NCBI GenBank assembly: GCA_030280995.1
Contig: JASXTE010000007.1
Location: forward strand, 14,065,501-14,129,500
Length of the DNA: 64,000 nt
From: Hemileia vastatrix
Taxonomy: Eukaryota > Basidiomycota > Pucciniomycetes > Pucciniales > Zaghouaniaceae
Direction: 5' to 3'
This document shows, piece by piece, positions 32,008-44,700 of the stretch (positions are counted from its first letter, which is position 1; every line of letters begins with the position of its first letter). The translations under genes and the position numbers were made by a program. A model generated the notes under the pieces. The model was not told where the DNA came from, did no database searches, and saw only the letters and a program-made list of their open reading frames with translations.

Positions 32008-33023
32008 CAGATCCTTCATGTAACTCTGGGGTGGTAGATATCACTTTGAGACCTGGAGAAGCTGGTTCTAGCATTAAAAGTAATCAATGTTCTATTCTTG
32101 TAATTACTCATTTAGGTTTAACTGCTACTTCAATTATAAATCCAGAGATAGCTATTATAGATGAATCTATTGATCCTGAAGTTTATGAGACTCTTGAAAA
32201 TCACTCTATCTCTCTCTTGAAAAATGCTTTTGATGTAGCAACTAGTAATGATCAATATTTGAGAGACATAATCACTAAAAAAAATCAGATAATGAATAAC
32301 TTACAATTGAACCAAAAATTTAATAGCTTTTTAACTGAACAAGGTTACAAGAATTTAAAGGTGAGATGAATAGGTTATCTGATGAATTGTTTAGGTACAA
32401 AGTAAATTATGAAAATAAATTTTCTTTGTGGCTAATTATTAAGAATGATCTATCCAAAGTTCAAGAGACTATTTCTATCAGTTTTCAAGAACTAGAAGGT
32501 CAGAAATTCAATTTAAAAAAATTAAATGACAAATATTCATCTCTGTAAAATAAGAATCAATTAGCTTTTACAACCATGAATGAAACATTAGCCAGTATTC
32601 CAAGGGTGAGAACTAAGTTAAGAAACATTGAGGGACAATTGAATTAATTGTTATTTGACTCAAAATACTCTGTCAATTCTGAGAAGGAAATTTTTGCATA
32701 GGCTACTCCTTATGTACCTGAGCCAAGCTCCTCTAGAGAATAATTAGTACAAGAGAAACCTTTAGATAGTTCTGACTTTCCATCAAAAATTGATGATGCA
32801 CCCTGTTCATCTGAAAATGTATTAAATTATGAGATTACAGCTCAATTAGAGAAATTGCAACTTCTTCTTACACAGAAACAAGTAAACCAGAAGGAAATTT
32901 CCTTGAATGAGAAAAATTGACCCAAACTTGACCAATACCCAACATTTGATGGTGATTCTTCCTCTGACTGGCTTAAATTCATCTGTAGAATTGATAATCT
33001 TAAGAAATCTTATAAACTAACCG
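32008..33023 (+). pseudogene. G gag, first part
   Basis: Collinear with B gag after its second intron: LRPGEAGSS, then the TSIINPEIAIIDESIDPEVYE block, coiled coil, and the gag core start (DQYPTFDGDSSSDW near 32930). Frame breaks occur near 32369, 32548, 32645 and 32700. It stops at KKSYKL, where the 1.09-kb insertion begins. Confidence 0.8.
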
Positions 33024-34112
33024 TGCAGACAATCCTATAGTACTAGCTATAGGCCTTGACCAAGGGAGTTGGAGTAAAACTGGAGAGAAAACTTCTGTCC
33101 CTTATAAAAATACCAGGTGAGATTTATTTGCTACAGAAAATTAGAGACTGTTACTATACCCCATCCAGTACACTTCTTGACTGCTTAACAAGTCAAGACA
33201 GCAGCCAATAGTAGACCACTGAGAATCAAAGAACCAGAAACTTGAAATGCAGAAAGATCCACACCAGAAAAATAAAACACTGTGCACTTGTTGCACAGAA
33301 AACAGCAATAATACTTGATGCAGGTTGCAAAGATACACCAGAGAAACCAGTTTCCAAAGTTGAGTTAAATGAAGAACTAACCTTGCAATAAAGTCAATTG
33401 TGGCCAAAAAACAGTGAAAACTGAGTGAGAAACAATGATATCATCTCTGGATGGTTGTATGATAATTAAAGTTGCCCCAAACTGTCTTATTCACTATGTA
33501 AACACAGACCACTATCTAAGAGCCCATGCACACCAACAAATTTGGCGTTCTTGAGTGCCAAATTGTATAAAACCCCTCTAGAAACGCTTCCCAGACTTCT
33601 AGCACCGAGGTGGGTGGGCCGCCCAATGTCGGGAGGCCCTCCTGAGGCGTCCAGACCACCCTGAAGCCAGAAAACCTCCAAAAATCTCCAAAAATACCCA
33701 AATACTTAGAAAAATCTACTACAACTACTAAAACCTTTAAACACATAATTAGGCTATAACAACGTTGTGACATAAAATGTAGAGAAAAATTAGCTCATTC
33801 CAATGGCACTAAGCGCTTTACCCTAAGACTTAAGGTTAGCCCATAAAAAACATAAAACAAAATTAAACATCTATCTTTTTAAATGAAAAATGAGAAATTA
33901 TCCCCTTAATACTTCTCATCTGAAAAATGTCATCAAGACATAAAATATAGAGAAACCCAGGGCTATACAATGGTAGTACCCAGATCCCCAAAGTCCCAAT
34001 ATTTGCTGAATAAAACTAGAAAAACACCCAATTATTTAACCAATGTCAATTAAGACATACCAAAACAATGCCAAATAGACCAACAAAGGCCTCTTCCAAT
34101 GTTGGAATACCA
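33024..34112. mobile_element. Unidentified 1.09-kb insertion in G gag
   Basis: G gag breaks at KSYKL and resumes at DEEIVSKLIS (34115 on). The 1089 bp between has a visibly higher G+C content, with a GC-rich patch at 33590-33665, and no convincing ORF. TG...CA ends can be placed (TGCAGACAATCC to GGAATACCA; on the minus strand TGGTATTCC...GTCTGCA), which would suit a solo LTR of an unrelated family. The flanks AACCG and CACTG are poor duplicates. It could also be a non-autonomous DNA element. Confidence 0.55.
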
Positions 34113-34593
34113 CACTGGATGAAGAAATTGTGTCTAAATTAATTTCTTTGTTTTCCTATGTTTCCCTCATGTGTTATGAGTCTGTCCTTTTGGATAATAA
34201 TGATTACTCTTGGGAGGATTGGAAAAAATTAATTAAAGCACAATTTGGTTGGTCTAAAATATAGGTTAGCCCAACAAAGGCAGTATAAGGAATCTAGATA
34301 TAGCTCATCCTCTACAGAAAAACCTATTAAGTTCCTGATGAAGCTAGTAAAAATCTTGAGAGCAATGGATCCAAAGATGGAATATGAACTATGGAAGGAC
34401 ATGATCTTTGATGAATTTCCAATGTCTTTGAGACTTAATTTTTTCAAGAACTGAATAATCCAGAGAGCCATCTTCCTTTATTGATACTTGTAATGAAGTT
34501 CTTTTAAATAAAATGTATGAATCTAAGAAGTTCTTGCCAAGACCTTCAGTGGAGAAACACCCCAACTACCAACAATAACTTCCTGAAAAAGTT
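34113..34593 (+). pseudogene. G gag, second part
   Basis: Gag core continues (DEEIVSKLISLF, then YSWEDWKKLIKAQFG), a frameshift near 34258, then AQQRQYKESRYSSS and RAMDPKMEYELWKD. A stop follows near 34452. It ends at PEKV, where solo LTR F is inserted; the next residues GKPSAPVAPKK are at 54080. Confidence 0.82.
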
Positions 34594-35221
34594 TGTCAGG
34601 CTGAGGTCAAGTACAAGGACCTGAACTAGCTTGTATAGTCTTTGTCTAGAAGATTTAAATTGTCCTATATGAATAATGCAGTATAAATCCAAAAAATAAT
34701 AAAATATAATTCAAAATAAAGGTCTCAGTAATATAATTCTCACTAATTTTATATGTGGCTTACAATCTTTTTAGTTGGTAGAAAAATAGATTATAATAAT
34801 TCAGATACTACTCAAAAGTCTTATAAAAGTACTAATTGAAGTGTATTGTAATTGATTTGGTTATATGGTGTAAATTGTAATGATAAGGAATGCAGAAAAC
34901 AAGACCAAAAACCCCCTCCTTTTATACACACTAAGTTTCCCCAATAACCACCTTGATGTACCATCCAATACAATGTTAATGACACCTTCAAACAAGTAAT
35001 AGACCTCTCCATCAACACCCCTAGTGACCAATAACATAATTAAACAAACAACAACCACTAAAATCCTATTAATAATAAGGGAGATCCATCAAAATTAAAG
35101 AAAAGACAAAAAGAGAGTATATGCGTGGAAAACAATATTATAACAAGGTGAAAGGAGACTTTTTAAGGTTAATTATAGCTGAATAATAAGGGGAATCTAC
35201 AGTAGAAATGGAGGGGCTAAT
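34594..35221 (-). repeat. Solo LTR F (C family), left segment
   Basis: Starts TGTCAGGCTGAGGTC and follows the C LTR until the E insertion at 35222. It continues at 53213-54074, total about 1490 bp. The flanking target duplication AAGTT (34589-34593, 54075-54079) is exact and there is no internal C-type sequence, so it is a solo LTR. Confidence 0.9.
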
Positions 35222-36347
35222 TGTCGGTCAGTCGTCTAGAAGAAGGTAAGGAAAAGAGGAGAAAAGGAGGAGGACAAGGGAAAAATAAAAGAAATAAACT
35301 ACAATAGAATATTTAATTTATTTAAAAGGAAAACAACGGCGAGTAACTTTAGAGATGACAAAAACTTAAGATTTATTAATAATAATATTATTTAATGTAA
35401 GGGTTCTGCGCGGCAAACACTTTTAATTACTATCAGACTTAAAGCAACCTTTCAATTGTTATATAGAATTTTAATTAGAATTGTATTACTAATAAAAAAA
35501 TATAAACGTAGTAAAATAGTATTTAATTTGTGGAGTGTATAATAAGTGATGAGGCTACAGGGGATTATCCAAGGCCCTTTTATAGGCAATGGGTCCTCTG
35601 AGGCGCCACTATATTTGTAAATACAATGATTAGAATATAATAAAACAAGTATATCAAAGAGTAAATGAAACATAACAATGTAGAGAAAAATATGAAACAA
35701 ATAATTAAAACCCCAATTAAGAATCCAATTTTTCCGCCATTAATTCCCAAATCAGTAAGTAAAAATAGTGAATAACTAAACAAGATTGGAACATAGGAAC
35801 TATGAGAAAAATAATTCCAAACAGATGGTACAGTCTGATTTAAGGATATTTTAAGTGAAACAAAAAAATACTTTGACGAAACAAAACATGTAATTAATCT
35901 CAATTTAGTATAAATTAATTAATTGGTTTTTCCTGACACAATTAACGGTCAAAAGAAGCGTCATTAATTATTGTTTAGTATTATATGAAAAGGTGTTATT
36001 TAATATATAAATTTAAATAATTAATTTACATATATTATAAGTCAATTTTACACTTATAATTATAATATATGTTTTTTAATTAATTAAATATAAATTTATA
36101 ATTATTAAATAACATAAAAATGCGCCATTATTTGTAGAATATATTATATTATGTTCAATTTAACTGTATATAAAAATTTATATAACCAATAAAATTAATA
36201 TAACACTTGTATATAATAAAATACTTATATAATTTTATTATGCAATAAAATATTAATTTATATTCATTAAATACAATTCTTACCCACTCTTTCAGGTTTT
36301 ATACGTTACATATCATTTACTGGACTCCTGGAATAGCCTGGCTGACA
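35222..36347 (-). repeat. E left (3') LTR
   Basis: TGTCGGTCAGTCGTC...GCCTGGCTGACA, 1126 bp. A TATA candidate (CCTATAAAAGGGCC, minus strand) lies near 35573-35587. The polypurine tract AGAGTGAGGGAG abuts it on the right (36348-36360). Confidence 0.93.
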
Positions 36348-36352
36348 CTCCC

Positions 36353-39300
36353 TCACTCTAAAAAAACAATAAAAAAATGCTCAGATTTTTTCTTTTTGTA
36401 TTTTTTCAACATAGTAGGCAGATTTGAAATTTCCATGCCAGGTATCCATGCATCATGTTCAGATTATTTGTTCTTATATCTCAATAAATATTTAGTCCCT
36501 CTTTCAGAAGTGATAATTCTATCATTGAGAATTTTATCAATTTCTGCTGTTTCTGTGACTTCCTGAGGGTTCTTCTTAGGTCTTCCTCTTCTTTTTGGAA
36601 ATAAGTCACTGTTGGAAGTATAAGGCTTAAGCAAAGAAATGGGAAAGACAGGATGTTTCCTATCATATGGAGAATACAATACAACTTCTACTGCATTATC
36701 ACCAACCATTCTTTTAACAAATGGTCCTACAAAAGGATCTTTTAATTTGTGGTTACCTTGTAAATTGAAATGGACAGTAGAGATCAACACTTCATCACCC
36801 TTGTTAAATGTGTATTCTTTATGGGATTTATCCCATCTTTTCTTTTCATATTCAAATGCTTTATCAATACAACTCTGAGCATGTTTTCTGCATAGCTGTT
36901 GCATTTGCATAAAAGATTTTACACCAGGATGTAGTTCCAACTTAGGTAATTTATTATTGAGAATCTGAGCAGGAGTGTCTGGGACATAACCTAACCAAAG
37001 CTCAAAAGGCTTTTTCTCAGTGACAGAATGAACAGTGCTATTATATGCAAATTCAAGACCAGGAAAAAGAGTGACCCAATCATGAGTAAATCTGTCATTG
37101 TCTTTATATTCTAAACCAAAGGCACAATACCTTCTAATCATATCTTCCAAAGTTTAAACATTCTTTCAGCTAGACCATCAGTCTGAGGATGGTGAGCTGT
37201 AGACAATTTTAACTCACAGCCACAAATATCCATCAAAGAGGTCCAAAAATCAGAAGTGAATTTTGGATCCCTATCAGAGATAATGGCTTTTGGAAAACCA
37301 ATAATATTAAACATGTAAGACCACCATAAGAAAGCTAATTCTTTGGTGGATACATCTTTGTGGGTTGGAATAAATTTGCACATTTTTGTGAATCTATCCA
37401 CTATTACCCAACAAGAGTTAAAGCTGTCTTTACCTGCAACAGGAAGACCAGTGACAAAATCCATATTAATGATTTGCCAGGGAGCACTAGGTGCTTCAAT
37501 GTGTTGTAATAACCCTGCTCTCTTACCTGTTAACCTTTTAGATTTTTGGCAGGAATCACAAGATTCAACATATAATTTTGTGTCTTCAGACATATTAGCC
37601 CACCATGCAGTGTTTTTGATTCTAATCAATGTTTTTTCAAGATCAAAATGACCAGCTAATATGTCATCATGACAAAGTTTGAGGATAGTTTCTTTCATTG
37701 AAGGAGGAAGAACAATTACATTGGTAAGCTTCCTTCTATAATATAAATAACCATCTTCAATAGAGAACTTTCCTTTATTTAAAGCATTTTGGTACTTTGC
37801 AGGAATAGTTTTTATTAATGCTTGAATTGAAGCATTCTTAGGATCATTTAAGATAGTAACCAATTTATTTAAAGCAGAATCTTTATCATATGAATCTAGT
37901 ATTAACTGTAATAACTCCTCTTCCATATCAACTATAAATATACCATGGATATGAACAGTATCATCTTCAGGTACATAAGCAGGATTGGAGTCATTATTTG
38001 GCAGAGGCAATCTGGAGAGCATATCAACATTAGAGTGAACATTTCTAGCTCTATGGATAATTGTCATCCTTCCTCTGTATTCTTGAACAGCAAGTTGCCA
38101 CCTGAACATATGTCTGTTAGGTGTCTTTAGGTTTAAGAGAGATTTAACAGCACTACAGTCAGTTACCAACTCAAATTTTTGGTCATCCAAATAGTAATGA
38201 AGTTTCTCAAGAGCCCAAACAACTGCTAAGCACTCTAATTGAGTGGCACCATATTTCAATTCACTATTTCTTAAGGTTCTTGAAATATAACAAATTACAA
38301 CCTCTGAGGATTTATCATTAATAATTTGCTTTTGGTGAAGGGCAGCACCCAGACCAATAAAGCTAGCATCTGTATAAAGGACAAATGGCTTGTTAAAATA
38401 TGGAAGAGCCAATATAGGGGCTGTCATTAAGCAACTTTTTAATGTATCAAAAGCTTTTTGACAGTTATTATTCCAGAGAAAAGCAACATCTTTTCTGGTC
38501 AATTTTGTAAGAGGAAAGGCTATGACCTGATAATTTTTAATATATTGTCTATAATAGCCACACATACCCAAAAAACTTTGGATTTCTCTTACAGAAGTTG
38601 GTGCTTTTACATTCTGAATGGCAGCAACTTTATTATGGTCTACACAAATTTGTAAGCCTGACACAACATGGCCAAGGACTTTCAAAGATTGAAAACCAAA
38701 TTTACACTTTTTTAAAGATAAGGTCATATTGATTTCATCCATTTTTTGGAAAACTCTATTCAAGTGAATCATATGTTCATCAAAAGTTTTAGAAAAAACA
38801 ATAATATCATCAATATAAACCATGAGCCAACCTTCAATAATTTCTTGATGGAAAGTGTTATCCATGACTTTCTGGAAAACTGAAGGAGAATTTTTAGGGC
38901 CAAATGGCATCCTAACATACTTATATATTCCCATATGAGTAGCAATAAGCAAAAAAATTTGAGAATTTTTCTCAACTGGAACTTGATGATAACCTTTATT
39001 ACAATCCAGACAACTAATAAATTTTGCACCTTGCAAGGTAGCATGTATTGAATTAATTCTGGGTAAAGGATAAATATCATCAACAGTATAAGTATTTAAA
39101 GCTCTGTAATCTCCACATAATCTAGCTTTATATTTTTCATAAGAAATCAAGACTGGGGAGATGACACAATATTTGGGGGTCACATCCACTTTCTCAATGA
39201 TATTCATTTTCAATAATGCTTCAATATTATCTTCAATATCTTTTCTTTTTGATGGAGAAGCAGGATATGGTTTTTTCTTAAGGGTAGGAGGAATATCACT

Positions 39301-40563
39301 CAAATTACAGGATAAGGTAATTTTCATCTCTTCTGAAAAATTCCCAAGACATGAGAACCATGAGCAAAAGCCATAGGGAAAGAGGTAATAGAGGCAACAA
39401 TAGAATCCTTTTGTTCACTAGTCAACTGATCACCAAAAGAAGCGGTATTTATTTCATGTAATTAATCATCCATTTCAGTTGTTGTTCTACCTTTACATTG
39501 GTTCAGTGAGTTACAAGATTTCAACAAATGCCCAGAAGGTCTAGGAGAAGAAATTTTGAATTTTCTTTTCCCATTCATTCCTAAGGTAAAGCAATTATTT
39601 GCTGGGTCCAGTTTCACACCAAACATGGTTAAAATATCATTTCCCATAATAAACCAATTGCTCAAATTATCATTTTTCATGACAACAAACTCACAAATAG
39701 CTCTGACAAAACCACCATTATATTTGAAAAATACAGAGGTTTTGTATTTGCCAATAGGAAATAAGGTAGAACCATACCCTCTCCATTTTTCAGAAGTTAT
39801 AGGCAATAATTTACTCAAATATTCCTTATCCACTGAAGCCAAAGCTTTTTCAGATACTACACTTCCTCCAGCACCAGAATCAAGAACTACATCAACATTT
39901 TTACCATTAATGATAACAGGTGCCTTTAAAGGGGATATAGGAATATAATTGTTAGTAATATCTTTAATTATCTCAGCATTTTCTACTGAAGATAAATTCA
40001 ATACACAATCTTCAGATATATTATTTAAATAATGGATATCATGTTCCAACATTAAAACATCTTTAACAGAGTCATTGTCATAGGAGATATTACTTTCACA
40101 GTCACTGGAAGAATTATTGACATCAAGTTCAACTTCATCAGTGACTTCATTTTGTTCAACAAGATGAATTTTCTTGTCACAAACATGACCCTTCTGCCAC
40201 GGTTTGTTACATTTATAACAAGTATTTGTTGCATATTTTTTAGGTGCAACTGGGGCAGAGGGTTTACCAGATTTTTCTGGGAGCCTTATAGAAGGTTTAT
40301 TCTGATCATTATAAGATTTACTAAGGTAATTCTTTGGTTCATATCTATGGTTGAGTAGTACTTCATTACAGATATTAATGAAAGAAGAATTTTCCCTTAC
40401 ATGCTCAGTTCTAGCAACAATCAAATCCCTAAGAGAATTTGGTAATTTATACAAGATTTTATCTCTCCAAATATCATAATCCATCTTTGGATCAATTGAT
40501 CTAAGGATTTTAGTTATTTTCATCAGAAAAACAATGGGCTTTTCAACAGAGGAGGATACATAT
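36353..40563 (-). pseudogene. E gag-pol, C-terminal part
   Basis: Continues from gag at the D insertion through zinc knuckle CYKCNKPWQKGHVC, protease VLDSGAGGSVVS, RT with YIDD, RNase H, integrase (SDRDPKF) and chromodomain. Lesions: TAA at 39462-39464; a one-base frameshift near 39340; a one-base loss near 37150 right after GLAERM, in the integrase catalytic region; TAA at 36464-36466 in the chromodomain; and loss of the normal stop, so the frame runs to TGA at 36353. The catalytic residues I checked remain. Confidence 0.87.
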
Positions 40564-41738
40564 TGTCAGTACAGTCTAGTATATAAGTATGATATAATAG
40601 TGTTATTTTATGGTCCTACTACTTATTAATAAATGATTTAGTGATTAAACCTCAGGGGAAGACTAATAGAATAGTTACACTCAAATAAAACTCACAATAC
40701 TTGGATTTAAATGCGTGCTAGTGGTGGAAAATAGAAGAATAAAATATAGTTATAGCTTATATAAAGATAATATCAATTTATAAGGGCTTTATAATATATT
40801 TCTGAATGCTAATAGTTGTATTGTAGTGTTTTTTTGAAGTGTAGTAATTGAATGATGATAATAAACCGTCAAAATCCCCGCTTACTTATACCCAAATCCA
40901 CTGGAGTGCACAGACCTTCAATCCAGATGATGTCACTGCTATCCCCGGCAATTACAGCACTGTGAGGGCCCATCACCTCCCCATGGCGTCCAATTCAAGC
41001 AGTTTCAACACCCAGACCTCCAGTAAGGACCCTCCATCACTATTAATAATAACACAGAGTCATACCATAAATAGAAAACCCAGATAAAAGCAGATACCAT
41101 AAAGAAACAGGTAAAATAAATAATCAAAAAGAGATTTAATGAAACTAAAAGCATATAAAGGAAACAAATAAAATTTCCAAGCCCCCAATAACATCCCCAA
41201 GCATCCACATTAACTCAGAAACATCCTTCCAACCCATAAATCCGTGAATAACCATCCAAGGAAGTAATTTTAGTTGTCCAAACTGGGTGTATGCGCCTGA
41301 TATAGGTGTCTATGCTTCTGTAGGCGTTGTGAGTGCACTGATTTCGTCCATATGACCTAAAATAAGCAGAAAAACAAAGGTTATAGGCTATTAAGCGGCT
41401 AAAACCCACTTATATACCTAAATATACATAATATACTGCATATTTCACTGAATATGAGATTTATGTATACATATAAGCTTATGTATGTCAATAATTACTT
41501 CATATCACTTAAGATAAGTATATTATGACTCTATTAACACCTTAATAAGTATTATTAGGCAAGGGATAAGCTATTTAAACTATTATAAATTATATAATAG
41601 AATAATAATTATATATATATAGTAAAATAATATATATTATTATTTTAACCTTATTTTTAAGATATAAGCTTAATCTAGTTAAGTTTATCTTATTTTAAGC
41701 ATAAGAAATACTCAGTCCTAAGGATATTTAGGCTGACA
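40564..41738 (-). repeat. D left (3') LTR
   Basis: TGTCAGTACAGTCTAG...TTAGGCTGACA, 1175 bp, pairing with 48232-49408. The polypurine tract GGGGTGAGGGAG with a T-run lies at 41739-41770 (minus strand). Confidence 0.93.
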
Positions 41739-44700
41739 CTCCCTCACCCCAAAAAAAACAATAAAAAAAATGTTAAGACATTTTAATTAAACTTAAGGAG
41801 TGAAATAATAAAATAAAAAATTAATTTTTATAATACATATACTGAATGAACAGTATTATTTAGATTTAAATTTTTTCAAGAGATTTTTAAGATCAGAGAT
41901 TTCATTTTCTGGAATCCACTGGTCATATTCACTTGATTTATTTTTAAATCTTAATAGATACTCAACTCCCTTTTTTTAGTAAGGTGTCTCTTTTTAAGTA
42001 TCTTTTCAATTTCTGCCTTTTCCACTATTTCTTCAGGTTGCTGTTTATGCCTTCCTGATCTTCTTGGAAATAGAGCAGTATCATTAGAATGGTATGGTTT
42101 TATAAGAGAAATAGGAAATACTGGATGTTTTCTATCATAAGGTGCATATAGAATAACCTCAACAGCATTATTACCAACCATCTTTTTAACTACAAATGGT
42201 CCAATGAATGGATCCTTCAATTTAACATTACCATTTAAATTGAAATGTAGCATTGAAATAAGGACTTCATCACCCTCTTTGAACATTTGTTCTTTATGGG
42301 CTTTATCCCATCTTTTCTTTTCATACTCAAAAGCCTTATTTATACATTCTTGAGCATATTTTCTGCATAGTTCCTGCATCTGAAGAAAAGATTTAGTACC
42401 TGGATGAATATCCAATCTAGGTAACTTATTAAGAGTTTTAGCAGGGGTATCAGGTACATAACCCAACCATAACTCAAATGGCTTTTTGCCAGTGACAGAA
42501 TGTACTGTACTATTATATGCAAATTCTAAACCTGGGATAAGGGTTACCCAATCATGCGTGAATTTGTCATTGTCTTTAAAATTAAGACCAAAAGCACAGT
42601 ATCTTCTTATCATATCTTCTAAGGTTTGTATCATTTATTCTGCTAGCCCATCAGTTTGTGGATGGTGTGCTGTAGAAAGTTTTAATTGACACCCTGAAAC
42701 ATCCATAAGTGACGTCCAGAACTCAGAAGTAAATTTAGGATCTCTGTCAGAAACTATTGCTTTGGGGAAACCTTCTGTATTTAACATTTGTGTCCACCAT
42801 AAAAAAGCTAAGTCCTTTGCAGAAACCTCTTTGTGGGTAGGAAAAAATTTACACATCTTTGTAAATCTATCTACAATTACCCAGCAGGAGTTATAACTCT
42901 TATGCCCTGCTATTGGCAAACCTGTTACAAAGTCCATGTTAATGATTTCCCATGGAGCTTTTGGTTGCTCAATTTGTTGTAATAAACCAGCTCTTTTTCC
43001 TGTTAATCTTTTAGATTTTTGACAAGAATAACATGTTTCAACATATTTCTGAACATCCTCAGACATGTTAATCCACCAAGCTGTGTTTTTTACCCTGGTT
43101 AATGTTTTATTGTAGTCAAAATGACCTGCTAATATATCATCATGACATATACTTAACATTAACTCCTTCATTGAAGGGGGAATTACAATTACATTACTTA
43201 ATTTTTTCCTGTAATATATAAAACCATCCTCAATGGAAAATTTTCCTTTTTCTAATGCCTCTTTATACTTAATTGGTAATGTTTTTATTAAAACATTCAT
43301 TGAAGCATTAGATGGATCATTTAATATTGTAGTTAATTTACTTAAGTCAGGATCTGAATTATAATTATCAAAAATTTATTGCATAAATTCATCCTCAAGA
43401 TCTACAATATAAATGCCATAAATGTTAATAATCTCTGACTCAGGAACATAAGCAGGATTATCATCATTATTAGGCAGAGGTACTCTAGATAACAGATCTA
43501 CATTAGAGTGAAAGGTTCCTGCTCTATGTGTAATAGTCATCCGTCCTCTGTATTCTTGTACAGCTAATTGCCATCTAAACATGTGTCTATTAGGAGTTTT
43601 CATGTTTAAGAGTGACTTAACTGCACTACAGTCAGTGATTAACTCAAATTTTTGGTCCTCAAGGTAGTAATGTAGCTTTTCAAGAGCCCATAATACTGCC
43701 AAACATTCAAGTTGAGTAGCACCATATTTCAATTCACCACTTCTCAGAGTACGTGAAATATAGCAGATTACTACTTCTGACATTTTACGTTCAATAAGTT
43801 GTTTTTGATGTAAAGCAGCACCTAGTCCAATAAAACTTGCATCTGTATATAATACAAAAGGTAATTGGAAATCTGGTAATCCCAAGATAGGAGCTGTCAT
43901 TAAACATTCTTTCAACTTATTAAAAGCTTGTTGTCTTTCATTATTCCAAATGAAAGCATCTGATTTCTTTATCAGTGTGGTCAGTGGTGCAGCAATTGAT
44001 TGGTAGTTTTTATATATTGTCTATAATAACCACACATTCCAAGAAAAGATTGTACAACCTTCACATTTTGAGGAATGCCAATATTCTTTATTGCAGCCAC
44101 TTTATTTTGGTCTACACATATTTGTAAGCCAGATACAATATGACCAAGCACTTTTAAAGATTCAAACCCAAATTTACATTTTTTCAATGCAAGGGTCATT
44201 TTTATTTCATCCATTTTCTGAAATACTTTCCTTAAATGGATTAAGTGTTCATCAAAAGTTTTAGAGAACACTATGATGTCATCAATGTATACCATTAACC
44301 ATCCCTCAATCATTTCATTATGGAATGTTATATCCATTAACTTTTGAAATACTGATGGAGCATTTTTTGGTCCAAATGGCATTCTGACATACTTATAAAT
44401 TCCCATGTGTGTTGTTATCAACAAAAAGTTCTGTGAATTCTTTTCAACAGGAATTTGATGGTACCCTTTATTTCCATCTAGGCAACTTATATATTTAGCA
44501 CCTTTAAGGGTAGCATGTATAGAGGCAATCCTTGGCAAGGAATAAATATCATCTACTGTAAATGTATTTAATGCTCTATAATCACCGCACAGTCTTGCTT
44601 TATCTTGTTCATAAGAAATCAGCACTGGTGATATTACACAATATTTTGGTGTAGTTTCAACCTTCTCAAGAATGTTCATTTTTAATAACATCTTAATATT

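Noticed and set aside
33141..33773. Minus-strand ORFs of 64-88 residues in the 1.09-kb insertion
   Set aside because: Short, overlapping and without recognisable motif; not supported as genes.
34245..34454. Separate small gene of 69 residues
   Set aside because: It is a frame-shifted piece of G gag, collinear with B gag.
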